Shown: positions 49,364 through 57,657, counted from the stretch's first letter. The stretch: 64,000 nt of DNA from Sphingobium sp. (GCA_020446425.1 JAGRES010000035.1:1-64000); one strand, 5' to 3'. Made by a program: numbers and translations. The notes: generated by a model from the letters alone, not told the origin.

Positions 49364-50506
49364 ATGTATGAAGTGAAAGCCGATGCGCTGGAGGAGAGCT
49401 TTGACGCGCTCGCCCAGGCGGAAAAAATTGCAACATTGGAAGCCGATATGGCTTCGTTGAAAGGCCAGGTGGCGGCTGCCGCACGAGGTGCGGTCGAGCG
49501 TCCGGCGCTCGACGGCGTAAAGGGTACTGAGGCCGATCCGGCACGCGCCGCATTCGTCGACCAGTATCTGCGTCAGGGCCAGATGACCGGTGTCGAGCTG
49601 AAAAGCATGTCGGGCGCAACGGGCGCGGCGGGCGGCTTCGCGGTGCCGCGCGAAATTGATGCGATGATCGATTCGACGCTGAAAGCCATCTCGCCGCTCC
49701 GCGCGGTCGCCAATGTCGTGAAAACCGGCTCGGCGGGCTATCGCAAGCTGGTGGCGTCGGGCGGCACGCCCTCGGGCTGGGCCAGCGAAACCGGCGCCCG
49801 CGCCGAAACCGCGACGCCGACCTTCAACGAGATCGCACCGCCATCGGGCGAGCTGTTCGCCAATCCGGCGGCGTCTCAGGCGATGCTCGATGATGCGCAG
49901 TTCGATGTTGAAAGCTGGCTGGCGAACGAAATTTCGATGGAATTTGCCCAGGCGGAAGGCGCAGCGTTCGTGTCGGGCACAGGCACCAATCAACCCAAGG
50001 GCTTTCTGACCTATACTGCCACCAACGAGGCGGACAGCGTGCGCGCCTTTGGGTCGCTGCAATATGTCGCGTCGGGCGCGGCGGGTGCGTTTGCGACCAG
50101 CAACCCGCAGGACAAGTTGGTCGATCTGGTGCATTCGCTGAAGGCGCCATACCGGCAGGGTGCGGCGTTCGTGATGAATGCGGCGACGCTGGCGGTGATC
50201 CGCAAGTTCAAGACGACGGACGGTGCATTCCTGTGGCAGCCTTCGCTGTCCGCCGAGCAGCCCGCGACCCTGCTGGGTTATCCGGTGATCGAGGCGGCGG
50301 ACATGCCGGACATCGCGGCCAATAGCTTGTCCATCGCCTTCGGCAATTTCCGCCAGGGCTATGTGATCGCGGAGCGCAGCGAGACGAGCATCCTGCGCGA
50401 TCCCTACAGCAATAAGCCGTTCGTGCATTTCTATGCGGTCAAGCGGATCGGCGGCGCGGTGACGAATAGTGAAGCGATCAAGCTCATGAAATTCTCCGCC
50501 TCCTGA
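49364..50506 (+). CDS. GTA major capsid protein (HK97 fold, g5-like)
   Basis: A 380-residue HK97-type capsid protein. Residues ~1-90 form the helical scaffold (delta) domain likely removed by the protease; mature shell begins around KSMSGATGAAGGFAVPREID. The P-domain/A-domain segments WASETGARAETATPTFNEI, GELFANPAASQAMLDD, SGTGTNQPKGFLTY and GYPVIEAADMPDIAA are typical. The start is the ATG at 49364 behind GGAGAAG; the preceding open frame is repeat copy C. It builds the GTA head. Confidence 0.95.
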   Translation: MYEVKADALEESFDALAQAEKIATLEADMASLKGQVAAAARGAVERPALDGVKGTEADPARAAFVDQYLRQGQMTGVELKSMSGATGAAGGFAVPREIDAMIDSTLKAISPLRAVANVVKTGSAGYRKLVASGGTPSGWASETGARAETATPTFNEIAPPSGELFANPAASQAMLDDAQFDVESWLANEISMEFAQAEGAAFVSGTGTNQPKGFLTYTATNEADSVRAFGSLQYVASGAAGAFATSNPQDKLVDLVHSLKAPYRQGAAFVMNAATLAVIRKFKTTDGAFLWQPSLSAEQPATLLGYPVIEAADMPDIAANSLSIAFGNFRQGYVIAERSETSILRDPYSNKPFVHFYAVKRIGGAVTNSEAIKLMKFSAS

Positions 50507-50745
50507 TATTTGCTCCATGGTGGCCTGCGAAGGGCAGCTTTCTGCGCTTCCGGTGCTCATGTACCGCAAAGTACACTGCGCTCCGGTTCTCGAAAGCTGC
50601 CCTTCTCGGCTCACCCTGAACCAAATATCCGCCGCCATATGGTTCGATGTGGCGGTGCATTTCACGCTTCCTCCACTCGGCTCTAGCAGATGCGGGAGCC
50701 GGGTTTCCTTTGGGGGCATTTCGGAAAATATTGGAGGCGCACGCA
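50507..50745. other. 239-bp gap between capsid and connector genes
   Basis: An unusually long gap in an otherwise compact cluster. Plus-strand frames exist but show no domain; it contains self-complementary stretches such as GAAGGGCAGCTTTC (50528-50541) and GAAAGCTGCCCTTC (50593-50606), a perfect 14-bp inverted repeat 51 bp apart, suggesting an mRNA stem or another repeat element. Confidence 0.5.
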
Positions 50746-51285
50746 ATGACGGTGCAGATGCAGGCGGTGGCGCAGACGATTGTCGATGCGGCGCGCGATG
50801 AAACCAAGGCATGGCTGCGGATCGAGACCGCCTATGACGACAGCGCGATTGCGGCGCTGGCCCGCGCGGCCATTGGCATGGCGGAGGATTTCTGCGCGCA
50901 GCTGATGTTTACGCGCGGCGGCACGGAGGTGCTGACGGCGAGCAGCGAATGGGTGCGCATGCGCGCCTGCCCGGTGCGCAGTATCACGGCGGCGCGCGGG
51001 CTGCCCGCCGAGGGCGCGAGCTTTGCGTTGGCGAGCGACGCCTACGCCATTGATATCGGCGCGGATGGCGACGGCTGGGTCCGCGTGATTCAGCAGGGGG
51101 CGGCGGGCCGGGTGGAGGTCGACTTCACAGCCGGGATCGTCGACGACTGGCCGAGCCTGCCCGAGGCGTTGCGGCAAGGGATCGTGCGGCTGGCCGCGCA
51201 TCTGTTTGCCGAGCGAAACAGCGACGCGCCGCCCGCCATCGTGACAGCACTGTGGCGGCCCTGGCGGCGGATGCGCATCGCATGA
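50746..51285 (+). CDS. GTA head-tail adaptor (g6-like connector)
   Basis: A 179-residue protein of the phage gp6-like/phiE125 gp8 connector family: DETKAWLRIETAYDDSAIAALARAAIGMAEDFCAQLM, a central beta part, VEVDFTAGIVDDWPSLPEALRQGIVRLAAHLFAERN and a basic C-terminus. It forms the adaptor ring beneath the portal. The ATG at 50746 lies after GGAGG at a workable distance; the open frame continues upstream through the repeat-like gap. It overlaps the next gene by 4 bp. Confidence 0.87.
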   Translation: MTVQMQAVAQTIVDAARDETKAWLRIETAYDDSAIAALARAAIGMAEDFCAQLMFTRGGTEVLTASSEWVRMRACPVRSITAARGLPAEGASFALASDAYAIDIGADGDGWVRVIQQGAAGRVEVDFTAGIVDDWPSLPEALRQGIVRLAAHLFAERNSDAPPAIVTALWRPWRRMRIA

Positions 51286-51488
51286 CCGCGCTGCCGATGA
51301 CGATGCGCAAAGGGACACAGATTGCGCAGGCACGCGCCGCGCAAAAGCGTGGCGAGATTGCCGATGAGGCAAATGCCATTCCGGGCGTGCATGCGCATGT
51401 CGAGGACGAGGCGGTGGTGCTGGAAGGGCGCGGGCTGCTGGACCGCTGGATTCGCGAGGCCAGCCTGCGCCATATCGGAAGGATTTAG
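51282..51488 (+). CDS. Small GTA protein at the head-closure position (g7-like location)
   Basis: A 68-residue protein (MTALPMTMRKGTQIAQARAAQKRGEIADEANAIPGV...) starting by ATGA overlap with the adaptor gene and ending 3 bp before the tail-terminator gene. RcGTA g7, the stopper, is about 110 residues, so this is either a shortened stopper or a different small protein. I cannot recognise a domain; the coupled start and codon use support a real gene. Confidence 0.6.
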   Translation: MTALPMTMRKGTQIAQARAAQKRGEIADEANAIPGVHAHVEDEAVVLEGRGLLDRWIREASLRHIGRI

Positions 51489-51491
51489 GCG

Positions 51492-51887
51492 ATGAATGCC
51501 GAATATGACATTCGCGGTGCGCTGATCGCCGAGCTGCGCGGCGATGTGGCCCTGACGGCGCAGGTGAACCGTATCCATGACGGGGTGCCCGATAAAGCGA
51601 CGCCGCCCACGATGATGGTCGGGGAGTGTCTGGGTACAGACTGGGCGGTCAAGGACAAGCCGGGGCGGGAGCTGCGCATCGCAATCACCATCGAGGACGA
51701 TATCGAAACGCCGACGCGCATCAGCGGGATCATGCCTGTGACGGATGCCGCCGTGCAGCGCCTGACGGGCACTGTTGCGGGATGGCAGGTCGGCAGCCTG
51801 CGCATGGTGCGCTCGCGATTGTTGCGCACCAATGCGGGGCGGTGGAATGCGCTTATGGATTATCGGATACGGGTGTTGGCGGTTTAG
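51492..51887 (+). CDS. GTA tail terminator, DUF3168 family (g8-like)
   Basis: A 131-residue DUF3168 protein: YDIRGALIAELRGDVALTAQVNRIHDGVPDKATPPTMMVGE at the start, a central RELRIAITIEDDIETPTRISGIM and terminal MRVRSRLL-like (MVRSRLLRTNAGRWNALMDYRIRVLAV). It caps the tail tube at the head side. It is followed by three consecutive hairpins and an antisense gene before the tail-tube gene, so transcription may pause or end here. Confidence 0.87.
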   Translation: MNAEYDIRGALIAELRGDVALTAQVNRIHDGVPDKATPPTMMVGECLGTDWAVKDKPGRELRIAITIEDDIETPTRISGIMPVTDAAVQRLTGTVAGWQVGSLRMVRSRLLRTNAGRWNALMDYRIRVLAV

Positions 51888-51891
51888 TTTG

Positions 51892-51909
51892 ATTTCGCTC
51901 ACGCGAAAT
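51892..51909. repeat. Hairpin ATTTCGC-TCAC-GCGAAAT
   Basis: Perfect 7-bp stem with a 4-nt loop just after the tail-terminator stop codon; first of three hairpins in 125 bp. Confidence 0.7.
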
Positions 51910-51920
51910 GGCGGTGCCGG

Positions 51921-51982
51921 CCCTCTCCCCCACCCAACCACCCGATGACAATACCCTATGGGTGGTTGGGTGGGGGAGAGGG
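51921..51982. repeat. Large perfect hairpin with 23-bp arms in the GTA cluster
   Basis: Left arm 51921-51943 (CCCTCTCCCCCACCCAACCA...) and right arm 51960-51982 are perfectly complementary over 23 bp, with a 16-nt loop; three of the next four outer pairs also match. It looks like a dispersed palindromic repeat and could act as a bidirectional transcription barrier. Confidence 0.85.
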
Positions 51983-51994
51983 CTGGTGAGGTAC

Positions 51995-52016
51995 GATTTC
52001 AGCCAAAGCTGAAATC
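51995..52016. terminator. Hairpin GATTTCAGC-CAAA-GCTGAAATC
   Basis: Perfect 9-bp stem, 4-nt loop, 7 bp from the stop of the minus-strand gene at 52024. It can serve as that gene's terminator, though no T-run follows. Confidence 0.6.
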
Positions 52017-52023
52017 AGACAAT

Positions 52024-52329
52024 TCAACCCGCGTTGTCGAAATCGTCGGTCATCTTTTCGCGATAGCCTTCGATCTGGTCATCCGCATCCTCATTGGATT
52101 CGGCGTCGGTCATGCCGTCGGCCTTGTCGGCGGCGACCAGAGCTTCGCGGAATTTCACCTCCTGCTTGGCGCATTTGGTGGTGAGACCCGCTAGAAACTC
52201 TTCGCGCGCGATTTTACGATCGGATGCATCGCGCGTGTATTCGCCCAGACATGAAGCATAGGCCTGACGCGCCTTGGGAACTGCGTCTGCCGGGGCAGCC
52301 GCCGCGAAGATCAGTGCAACGAGAACCAT
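52024..52329 (-). CDS. Small secreted protein encoded antisense within the GTA cluster
   Basis: A 101-residue protein: signal peptide MVLVALIFAAAAPADA, then a charged helical chain with two Cys (YASCLGEYTRD and TTKCAKQE), ending in an acidic segment. An ATG 12 bp upstream gives a longer version. Family not recognised. It lies opposite to all GTA genes, between g8-like and g9-like genes, flanked by hairpins, so it is probably an insertion of unrelated cargo rather than a structural component. Confidence 0.65.
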   Translation of the reverse strand: MVLVALIFAAAAPADAVPKARQAYASCLGEYTRDASDRKIAREEFLAGLTTKCAKQEVKFREALVAADKADGMTDAESNEDADDQIEGYREKMTDDFDNAG

Positions 52330-52412
52330 AAACCCCTCCATTCAGATGGCTTTGAAAACGCCACGACTCTGATGTCGTGACGGCCATCGCTTGTATCAAG
52401 GAGCAGATATCA

Positions 52413-52820
52413 ATGAGCGTGGAAAAAGGAAGCGCATTTTTGCTGAAGATCGGCAATGGCGACGTACCGCTGACCTATGCCACAATCGCCGGTTTGCGCA
52501 CGACGCAGCTGCAGGTGAGCGGCGAGGCGGTGAACGTCACCAACAAGGACAGCGGCGGCTGGCGCGAATTGCTGTCGGGCGCGGGCGTGCGCGCGGTCAG
52601 CGTGTCGGCGGCGGGCATTTTCACGGGCTCGGCGGGCGAGGTGAAAATACGCACGCATGCGCTGGCCGGGACCATCGACGATTATGAGCTGAGCTTTGAA
52701 AGTGGGGAGCGCATGCGCGGCAAATTCCTCGTCACGCGGCTGGAATATGCGGGCGATTATAATGGCGAGCGCAATTATACGATCAGCCTGGAAAGCTCCG
52801 GCCAGGTGGTGAGCCTGTGA
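52413..52820 (+). CDS. GTA major tail tube protein (TP901-1 family, g9-like)
   Basis: A 135-residue tail-tube protein: GSAFLLKIGNGDVPLTYATIAGLRTTQLQVSGEAVNVTNKDSGGWRELLSGAG followed by beta strands ending YAGDYNGERNYTISLESSG. It polymerises into the tail through which DNA passes. The ATG at 52413 follows AAGGAG at spacing 9. It is the first GTA gene after the antisense insertion, so it may need its own promoter in the 52342-52412 gap. It overlaps the next gene by 4 bp. Confidence 0.9.
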   Translation: MSVEKGSAFLLKIGNGDVPLTYATIAGLRTTQLQVSGEAVNVTNKDSGGWRELLSGAGVRAVSVSAAGIFTGSAGEVKIRTHALAGTIDDYELSFESGERMRGKFLVTRLEYAGDYNGERNYTISLESSGQVVSL

Positions 52821-53152
52821 GCGCTGCATTGAACGCAATACGCGAGGCCAATCGCCTGCGCGGTGAGGCGAGCCTGTTTGTGCGCGGAGAGTCGCTGTTG
52901 CTGCGTCCGTCCTTTACGGCGCTGGTGGCGGCCGAAGAAGAGCTGGGGCCGCTGTTCGCGCTGGTGGAGCGGGCGTCAGCGGGCGAGCTGAAACTGGCGG
53001 AGATGGTCGCGCTGTTCTGGCACTGCCGCCATGAATGGCCGGATACGATCACGCGCGAGCATGTCGGCGAGGCGGTGGCATCGCAGGGGCTGGCGGCGGT
53101 GACGCCTGCGCTGAAGGCGATATTGCAGCAGATATTGTCGGGCAGGGCGTGA
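52817..53152 (+). CDS. GTA family protein, tail assembly chaperone-like (g10-like)
   Basis: A 111-residue protein with a GTG start overlapping the tail-tube stop. The pattern ANRLRGEASLFVRGESLLLRPSFTALVAAEEELGPLFALVERAS followed by LAEMVALFWHC matches the gene transfer agent family protein next to the tail tube, thought to act with the following gene as a chaperone of tail-length assembly. Confidence 0.82.
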   Translation: MSAALNAIREANRLRGEASLFVRGESLLLRPSFTALVAAEEELGPLFALVERASAGELKLAEMVALFWHCRHEWPDTITREHVGEAVASQGLAAVTPALKAILQQILSGRA

Positions 53153-53195
53153 CGGGCATTTGGCTCATGCTGGGCGCGTATGCGGAGGCGGTCTG

Positions 53196-53408
53196 ATGGC
53201 CGGGAATTTTGCCGAAACCGCGCTGCAACTGGCGGGCCTTGCGGGCTGGCATCTGGGGTGGAGCGCGGATCAGTTCTGGAGCGCGACCCCCGCGGAAATG
53301 GAGATCGTGGTGCGGGCCATGCTGGGCGCGGATGCGGAAGGTGGCGGGGATGCGCCGCCCAGCCGTGCGGACATCGACCGATTGATGGAGTTATACCCCG
53401 ATGGATGA
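53196..53408 (+). CDS. Phage tail assembly chaperone (g10.1-like)
   Basis: A 70-residue protein: AGNFAETALQLAGLAGWHLGWSADQFWSATPAEMEIVVRAML, the hallmark of the short GTA/phage tail assembly chaperone. In phages a frameshift often fuses two chaperone genes; here it is a separate ORF 43 bp after the g10-like gene. I start it at the ATG at 53196. Its end overlaps the tape-measure start by 8 bp. Confidence 0.83.
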   Translation: MAGNFAETALQLAGLAGWHLGWSADQFWSATPAEMEIVVRAMLGADAEGGGDAPPSRADIDRLMELYPDG

Positions 53409-53967
53409 GGAAATCGACCGGCTGGTCGTTTCGGTGCGCGCCGATACGCAGGGCTTTGCCAGGGATGTGGCGGATATGCGCAGCGAGTTGGAAGGGCCGC
53501 TGATCGTTGGCACGGAGCGCGCGGGCAGGGCGATAGAGGCGTCGTTGCGGCGCGCGGTGATTACCGGCAAGTTCGGCTTTGAGGACCTGCGCAGGATTGC
53601 GCTGAGCGTTATCACCTCTATCGCCAACGAGGCCCGCAAGATTGCGTTCAGTCAGCTTCTGCCCTCCGGCAAGGGCGGTCTGTTGGGCGGCGTACTGAAC
53701 ATCGCGAGCGCGGCTTTTGGCGGTGCGCCGGGGCGGGCGACGGGTGGGCCGGTTACGGCAGGGCGAGCCTATAAGGTTGGCGAAAGTGGGCCGGAGCTGT
53801 TTGTGCCGAACGCAGGTGGCCGGATCGTCGCAGCCGGTGGCGGATCGGGTGGGCGCGATGTGCGCGTGACTATCAACGTAAACTCTCCCGATGCAGGCGC
53901 GCCGCAGGCGTTGGCGCGCAGCGCGCGGCAGATTGCGCGCAATGTTCGTTCAGCATTGTCAGAGTAA
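53401..53967 (+). CDS. Short tail tape measure protein (g11-like)
   Basis: A 188-residue protein. Helical N-terminus (IDRLVVSVRADTQGFARDVADMRSELEG), a central hydrophobic/Gly stretch (LLGGVLNIASAAFGG) and the conserved GGPVTAGRAYKVGESGPELFVPNAGGRIV near the C-terminus. Tape measure length sets tail length; ~190-220 residues agrees with the short GTA tail. A palindromic repeat (copy D) lies directly after its stop. Confidence 0.86.
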   Translation: MDEEIDRLVVSVRADTQGFARDVADMRSELEGPLIVGTERAGRAIEASLRRAVITGKFGFEDLRRIALSVITSIANEARKIAFSQLLPSGKGGLLGGVLNIASAAFGGAPGRATGGPVTAGRAYKVGESGPELFVPNAGGRIVAAGGGSGGRDVRVTINVNSPDAGAPQALARSARQIARNVRSALSE

Positions 53968-53971
53968 ACTT

Positions 53972-54065
53972 CCGTTCGGTTCGAGCGGAGCCGAGAACAT
54001 ATGTCGAGAACGCGTTTCTCGACTTCGGTTCTCGATAAACTCGAACCTCCGCTCGAAATGAACGG
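53972..54065. repeat. Palindromic repeat element between tape measure and distal-tail genes (copy D)
   Basis: 94 bp from CCGTTCG at 53972-53978 to GAACGG at 54060-54065, including GTCGAGAA and TTCTCGAC inner arms and TTCGAGCGGAG/CTCCGCTCGAA outer arms. It overlaps an upstream open extension of the next gene. Confidence 0.78.
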
Positions 54066-54093
54066 CCTTTTTGATTTATTGAGGAAAACCCCC

Positions 54094-56418
54094 ATGACCT
54101 ATTGGCTGGCGTCAAAAGGCGGCGGGCAGGAGAAGGGCGTGATCAAGCGCTTCTCGCCCGCCTACTGGACGGTCAATTTCCCCCGCCCGATGATGGCAGG
54201 TGTCGTCACCACTGCGCCGGACGCATTGCGCGTCGATGCGGTATTTTATGGGTCGGGCGATCTCGCGGGCCTGATCTGGGAAGCGGAGGATGTGTGGGAT
54301 CATCCCTTGCTCGCCTATGAGACAAGTCGTGATTTCCGTAACTGTCAGCTCCGTTTTCACTGGCGCAGCAGTGGCCTGAAGCCGCTCGATACATTGCACG
54401 GGCCGACGCTGACCATCGAGGGGCGGGACCAGGGCGGCAATCCCAAAAGCTGGTATGTGCGCCTGTGGAATTACGCCAGCGGGTCGAGCGAGGACGCCGA
54501 CATCGTGCTGGATTTTAATGCGATGGATGGCGGTTATTTGCTGCCTGCAGAGGCGGACCCGGTATGGGCGGGCGATGTCGACCGCATGTTCATCTCGCTG
54601 GTCGCGCCCGGTTACGATGCCGGGACGACGCCATTCGCCAGCGGACAGGAAGGCTGGGCCGAGCTGACCGGCATACAGTGCGACGGTTCGGGATCGGTGC
54701 TGTCCATCGGGGATGTGATGCTGCCTGAACATGGTCTGTCGATGGCGACCGGCTATGACGACGGATATAACCAGACGCCAGAGCGGCTGGTGCGGCAAAT
54801 CCATGCGCTCGGTTATCGCGGCGATATTCTCCATTATGTCGGGATGAGCCATTATTTCCGGCTCGAGGCCAATAGCGGCGGCTGGTACGCCAGCCTGACG
54901 GGAGGAGCGCTGAATGCGCCATGCGCCGCATGGCATGCGGACTATGCCGCGCGGGCCAAGGCGATGGGGTTAGGTCTGATCTGGTCGCTGTCCTATGAGT
55001 TGTTCGATGCGCATTGCTGGAATGACTGGAAACAGCGAGCGGAAAATGGCGAACCGGCGCTCACCGGCTGGGTGCCGCCGTCGGCACTGCTCTCGCCCGC
55101 GCATACAGGTGCGATGGGCTATCTGCAGCAGGTCGGTCAGGCGTTCATCGCCATAGGCGTGGCGGCGGGGCTGACGCCCAAATTTCAGGTGGGCGAGCCA
55201 TGGTGGTGGATCATCCCCGCAGACGGACGCATCTGCCTGTATGACGATGCGGCGAAGGCAGCTTTTGGTGGCAGTCCGGTGTCGATTCCGACGGTGCGGG
55301 CATCGCTTAACAGTGCGCAAAAGGCACTGCTCGATCAGGCAGGCGTGCTGCTGGCGAGTTCGACAGCGGCGCTGGTCGCTGCGGTACGGAGCGTGGCTCC
55401 GGCCACAATTTCATACCTGTTGACCTATCTGCCGACCGTGCTCGACCCGCTCGCGCCGGAGGCCAAGCGCGCCAATATGCCGGTGGGCTGGGCCAAGCCC
55501 GCCTTCGATATATTGCAGCTAGAGGATTATGACTGGGTGATCGAGGATCGCAGCGCGCTGACGATAGCGGGCGTGGCGGCGGCGGAAGCGCGGCTGGGCT
55601 ATGGCGCGGGCGAGCAGCATTACCTCTCCGGCTTTGTGCTGAATGCTGTGGATGCGCCGGTGCTGTGGCCGCGCATCGAGAAGGCGGCGGTGACCGGGCG
55701 CAAGCGGGGTGTCGCCGCGACCTTCATCTGGGCGCTGCCGCAAACGGCACGCGACGGCTTCACCTTTTTCGATCTGGGCGAGGGAGACGATATGCAGGCC
55801 TTTGATGATGTGCAGTTCCCGATTGGCATCGGGCGGGAGGCGAGCGTGGTGCCCGCCTTTTCGACGCAGACGGTCGAGAGCCTGTCCGGCCATGAGCGGC
55901 GGTCGAGCGACTGGGCCGACGCGCGGCTGCGGTTCGACGCCGGGCCGGGTGTGCGTTCCGAAGCCGATCTGGTGACGCTGATCGCATTTTTCCGGGCGCG
56001 CAGGGGTGCGGCGCGGGGATTCCGCTTCACCGATCCGTTCGATTATCAGAGCGCGGTTGCCGGGACGGTGGTGACCGCCATCGACCAGAAGCTGGGAACC
56101 GGTGATGGCGTCACCAGCCAGTTCCGCCTCGCCAAATATTATGGGACGGGTGCGGATGCGCAGCAGCGCCTGATTACGCGCCCGGTGGCGGGCAGCATTC
56201 GGGTGGCCATCGACGGCGCCGAGCAGATGAGCGGATGGCGGCATCTGGGTGGCGGTGTGATCGCATTCGATACGTCGCCCGCCAATGGCGCGGCGCTGAC
56301 CGCCGGGTTCAGCTTCGATGTGCCGGTGCGCTTTGCCGAGGACGCGCTGGAGGTAAGCCGCGCCACCTTTGCTGCCGGGGAAGCGCCATCGGTGCCGCTG
56401 GTGGAGATACGCGAATGA
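54094..56418 (+). CDS. GTA distal tail protein with DUF2460 C-terminus and a large N-terminal extension (g12-like)
   Basis: A 774-residue protein. The last ~205 residues (from FDDVQFPIGIGREASVVPAFSTQTVESLSGHERRSSDWADARLRFDAGPG, residue ~570) are the DUF2460 distal-tail domain that alone forms RcGTA g12 (about 200 residues). Residues ~1-210 look like a beta-sandwich (WYVRLWNYASG, DADIVLDFNAMDGG); ~215-560 resembles a glycoside-hydrolase-type barrel (YDDGYNQTPERLVRQIHALGY, GLIWSLSYELFD, VGEPWWW, ILQLEDYDWV). The ATG at 54094 follows GAGGAAA. The extension may bind or cut cell-surface polysaccharide. Confidence 0.85.
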   Translation: MTYWLASKGGGQEKGVIKRFSPAYWTVNFPRPMMAGVVTTAPDALRVDAVFYGSGDLAGLIWEAEDVWDHPLLAYETSRDFRNCQLRFHWRSSGLKPLDTLHGPTLTIEGRDQGGNPKSWYVRLWNYASGSSEDADIVLDFNAMDGGYLLPAEADPVWAGDVDRMFISLVAPGYDAGTTPFASGQEGWAELTGIQCDGSGSVLSIGDVMLPEHGLSMATGYDDGYNQTPERLVRQIHALGYRGDILHYVGMSHYFRLEANSGGWYASLTGGALNAPCAAWHADYAARAKAMGLGLIWSLSYELFDAHCWNDWKQRAENGEPALTGWVPPSALLSPAHTGAMGYLQQVGQAFIAIGVAAGLTPKFQVGEPWWWIIPADGRICLYDDAAKAAFGGSPVSIPTVRASLNSAQKALLDQAGVLLASSTAALVAAVRSVAPATISYLLTYLPTVLDPLAPEAKRANMPVGWAKPAFDILQLEDYDWVIEDRSALTIAGVAAAEARLGYGAGEQHYLSGFVLNAVDAPVLWPRIEKAAVTGRKRGVAATFIWALPQTARDGFTFFDLGEGDDMQAFDDVQFPIGIGREASVVPAFSTQTVESLSGHERRSSDWADARLRFDAGPGVRSEADLVTLIAFFRARRGAARGFRFTDPFDYQSAVAGTVVTAIDQKLGTGDGVTSQFRLAKYYGTGADAQQRLITRPVAGSIRVAIDGAEQMSGWRHLGGGVIAFDTSPANGAALTAGFSFDVPVRFAEDALEVSRATFAAGEAPSVPLVEIRE

Positions 56419-57239
56419 GTGCCGACACGATATTGGCACAGGAGCTGGTGACGCTGGCCTTTTGCTGGCGGCTGGAGCGGCGCGACGGTGTGGCCATCGG
56501 CCTCACCAGCCATGACCGTGATCTGGTGATTGGCGGTATCATATACGAGGCCGCGCCTGGGCTGGTGCCCTCGGCGATCCGCCGTGGAACGGGGTTGGAG
56601 CCGGAGTCGATGGACCTCAAGGGCGCGATCACCAGCGATGCGATCAGCGAGGCCGACCTGAATGCGGGCAAGTGGGACGGGGCGGCGCTGTATCTGTATC
56701 TGACCGAATGGACCGAGCCGGGTACGCTGTGGCTGGAGCTGATGCGTGGCGAGCTGGGCACGGTGCAGCAGCAGGATGAGAGCTTTTCGGCGGAACTGGC
56801 TGGGCCGGTATCGGTGCTGGGCAGACCGGTCGCGCCTGAGACATCGCCGGGCTGCCGTGCGCTATTGGGCGACAAGGCGTGCAGGATCGACATGGCGCAT
56901 CATCGCCGGGTGGTGACGATAGCGTCGACGGCGGACGAGGTGGTGGCCGTAAGTGGCGGCGGGCTGGTGAACGGCGATTATCTGTTCGGCACGCTGCGCT
57001 GGTTGGAAGGCGCGAATTGTGGGCTGACGCAGAGTATCGTCGCCAATGATGCGGGCAGCGTGACATTGGCCGACGTTCCGGCATTTGCCGTTACTGCGGG
57101 CACGCGCGCGCTGCTGACCGAGGGATGCGACAAGCTGATGGCGACATGCTCGGGGCGCTTCGCCAATGCGGCCAATTTTCGGGGTGAACCCTATCTGCCG
57201 GGGAGCGACCTGCTCACCCGATATCCCGGAGCAACCTGA
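56415..57239 (+). CDS. GTA hub protein, DUF2163 family (g13-like)
   Basis: A 274-residue DUF2163 protein: LVTLAFCWRLERRDGVAIGLTSHDRDLVIGGIIYEAAPGLVPSAIRR at the start, SPGCRALLGDKACRIDMAHHR in the middle, and a Cys-rich end (EGCDKLMATCSGRFANAANFRGEPYLPGSDLL). The four C-terminal Cys match the iron-sulfur cluster-like site of RcGTA g13. It forms the tail-tip hub. The start overlaps the previous stop (ATGA) and the stop overlaps the peptidase ATG by one base. Confidence 0.9.
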   Translation: MSADTILAQELVTLAFCWRLERRDGVAIGLTSHDRDLVIGGIIYEAAPGLVPSAIRRGTGLEPESMDLKGAITSDAISEADLNAGKWDGAALYLYLTEWTEPGTLWLELMRGELGTVQQQDESFSAELAGPVSVLGRPVAPETSPGCRALLGDKACRIDMAHHRRVVTIASTADEVVAVSGGGLVNGDYLFGTLRWLEGANCGLTQSIVANDAGSVTLADVPAFAVTAGTRALLTEGCDKLMATCSGRFANAANFRGEPYLPGSDLLTRYPGAT

Positions 57240-57640
57240 TGCGGCGCGCCGAGAGGATAGTCGCGGCGGCGCGGGGGCTGGTGGGTGTGCCCTTTCGCCT
57301 GCACGGGCGGGATGCGCGCACTGGTGTGGATTGCATCGGCCTTGCGATGCTGTCGTTGGAGGGCGCGGGGCATAAGGGTCTGCATGCCTTTGTTCCAGAT
57401 GCCTACAGTATCAGGGGCGGCAGCGTTGCGTGCTTTGCCGATGCCATGGCGGCGCTGGGTTTGCGAAAGGCGCGGACCCAGCATGCGGGCGATCTGGTGC
57501 TGGTGCAGGCGGGGCCGGCACAATTCCATCTGATGATCGCGACCGATGGCGGACATGTGCACGCCCATGCCGGGCTGGGCAAGGTGGTCGAGATGCCCGG
57601 TGCGTCCCCCTGGCCTGTGCTCGGTCGCTGGCGTTTCTGA
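57239..57640 (+). CDS. GTA NlpC/P60 cell-wall peptidase (g14-like)
   Basis: A 133-residue NlpC/P60 cysteine peptidase. Catalytic Cys in GVDCIGLAML, catalytic His in PAQFHLMIATDGG and a third polar residue in HAHAGLGKVVEM. It is expected to open peptidoglycan of the recipient during DNA injection. The position between the hub and baseplate genes matches RcGTA g14. Confidence 0.92.
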   Translation: MRRAERIVAAARGLVGVPFRLHGRDARTGVDCIGLAMLSLEGAGHKGLHAFVPDAYSIRGGSVACFADAMAALGLRKARTQHAGDLVLVQAGPAQFHLMIATDGGHVHAHAGLGKVVEMPGASPWPVLGRWRF

Positions 57641-57657
57641 TATTTGGGAGAAGAGTA

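Noticed and set aside
49166-50812. 548-codon minus-strand frame opposite the capsid gene
   Set aside because: Shadow of the HK97 capsid gene and of repeat copy C; no domain recognised.
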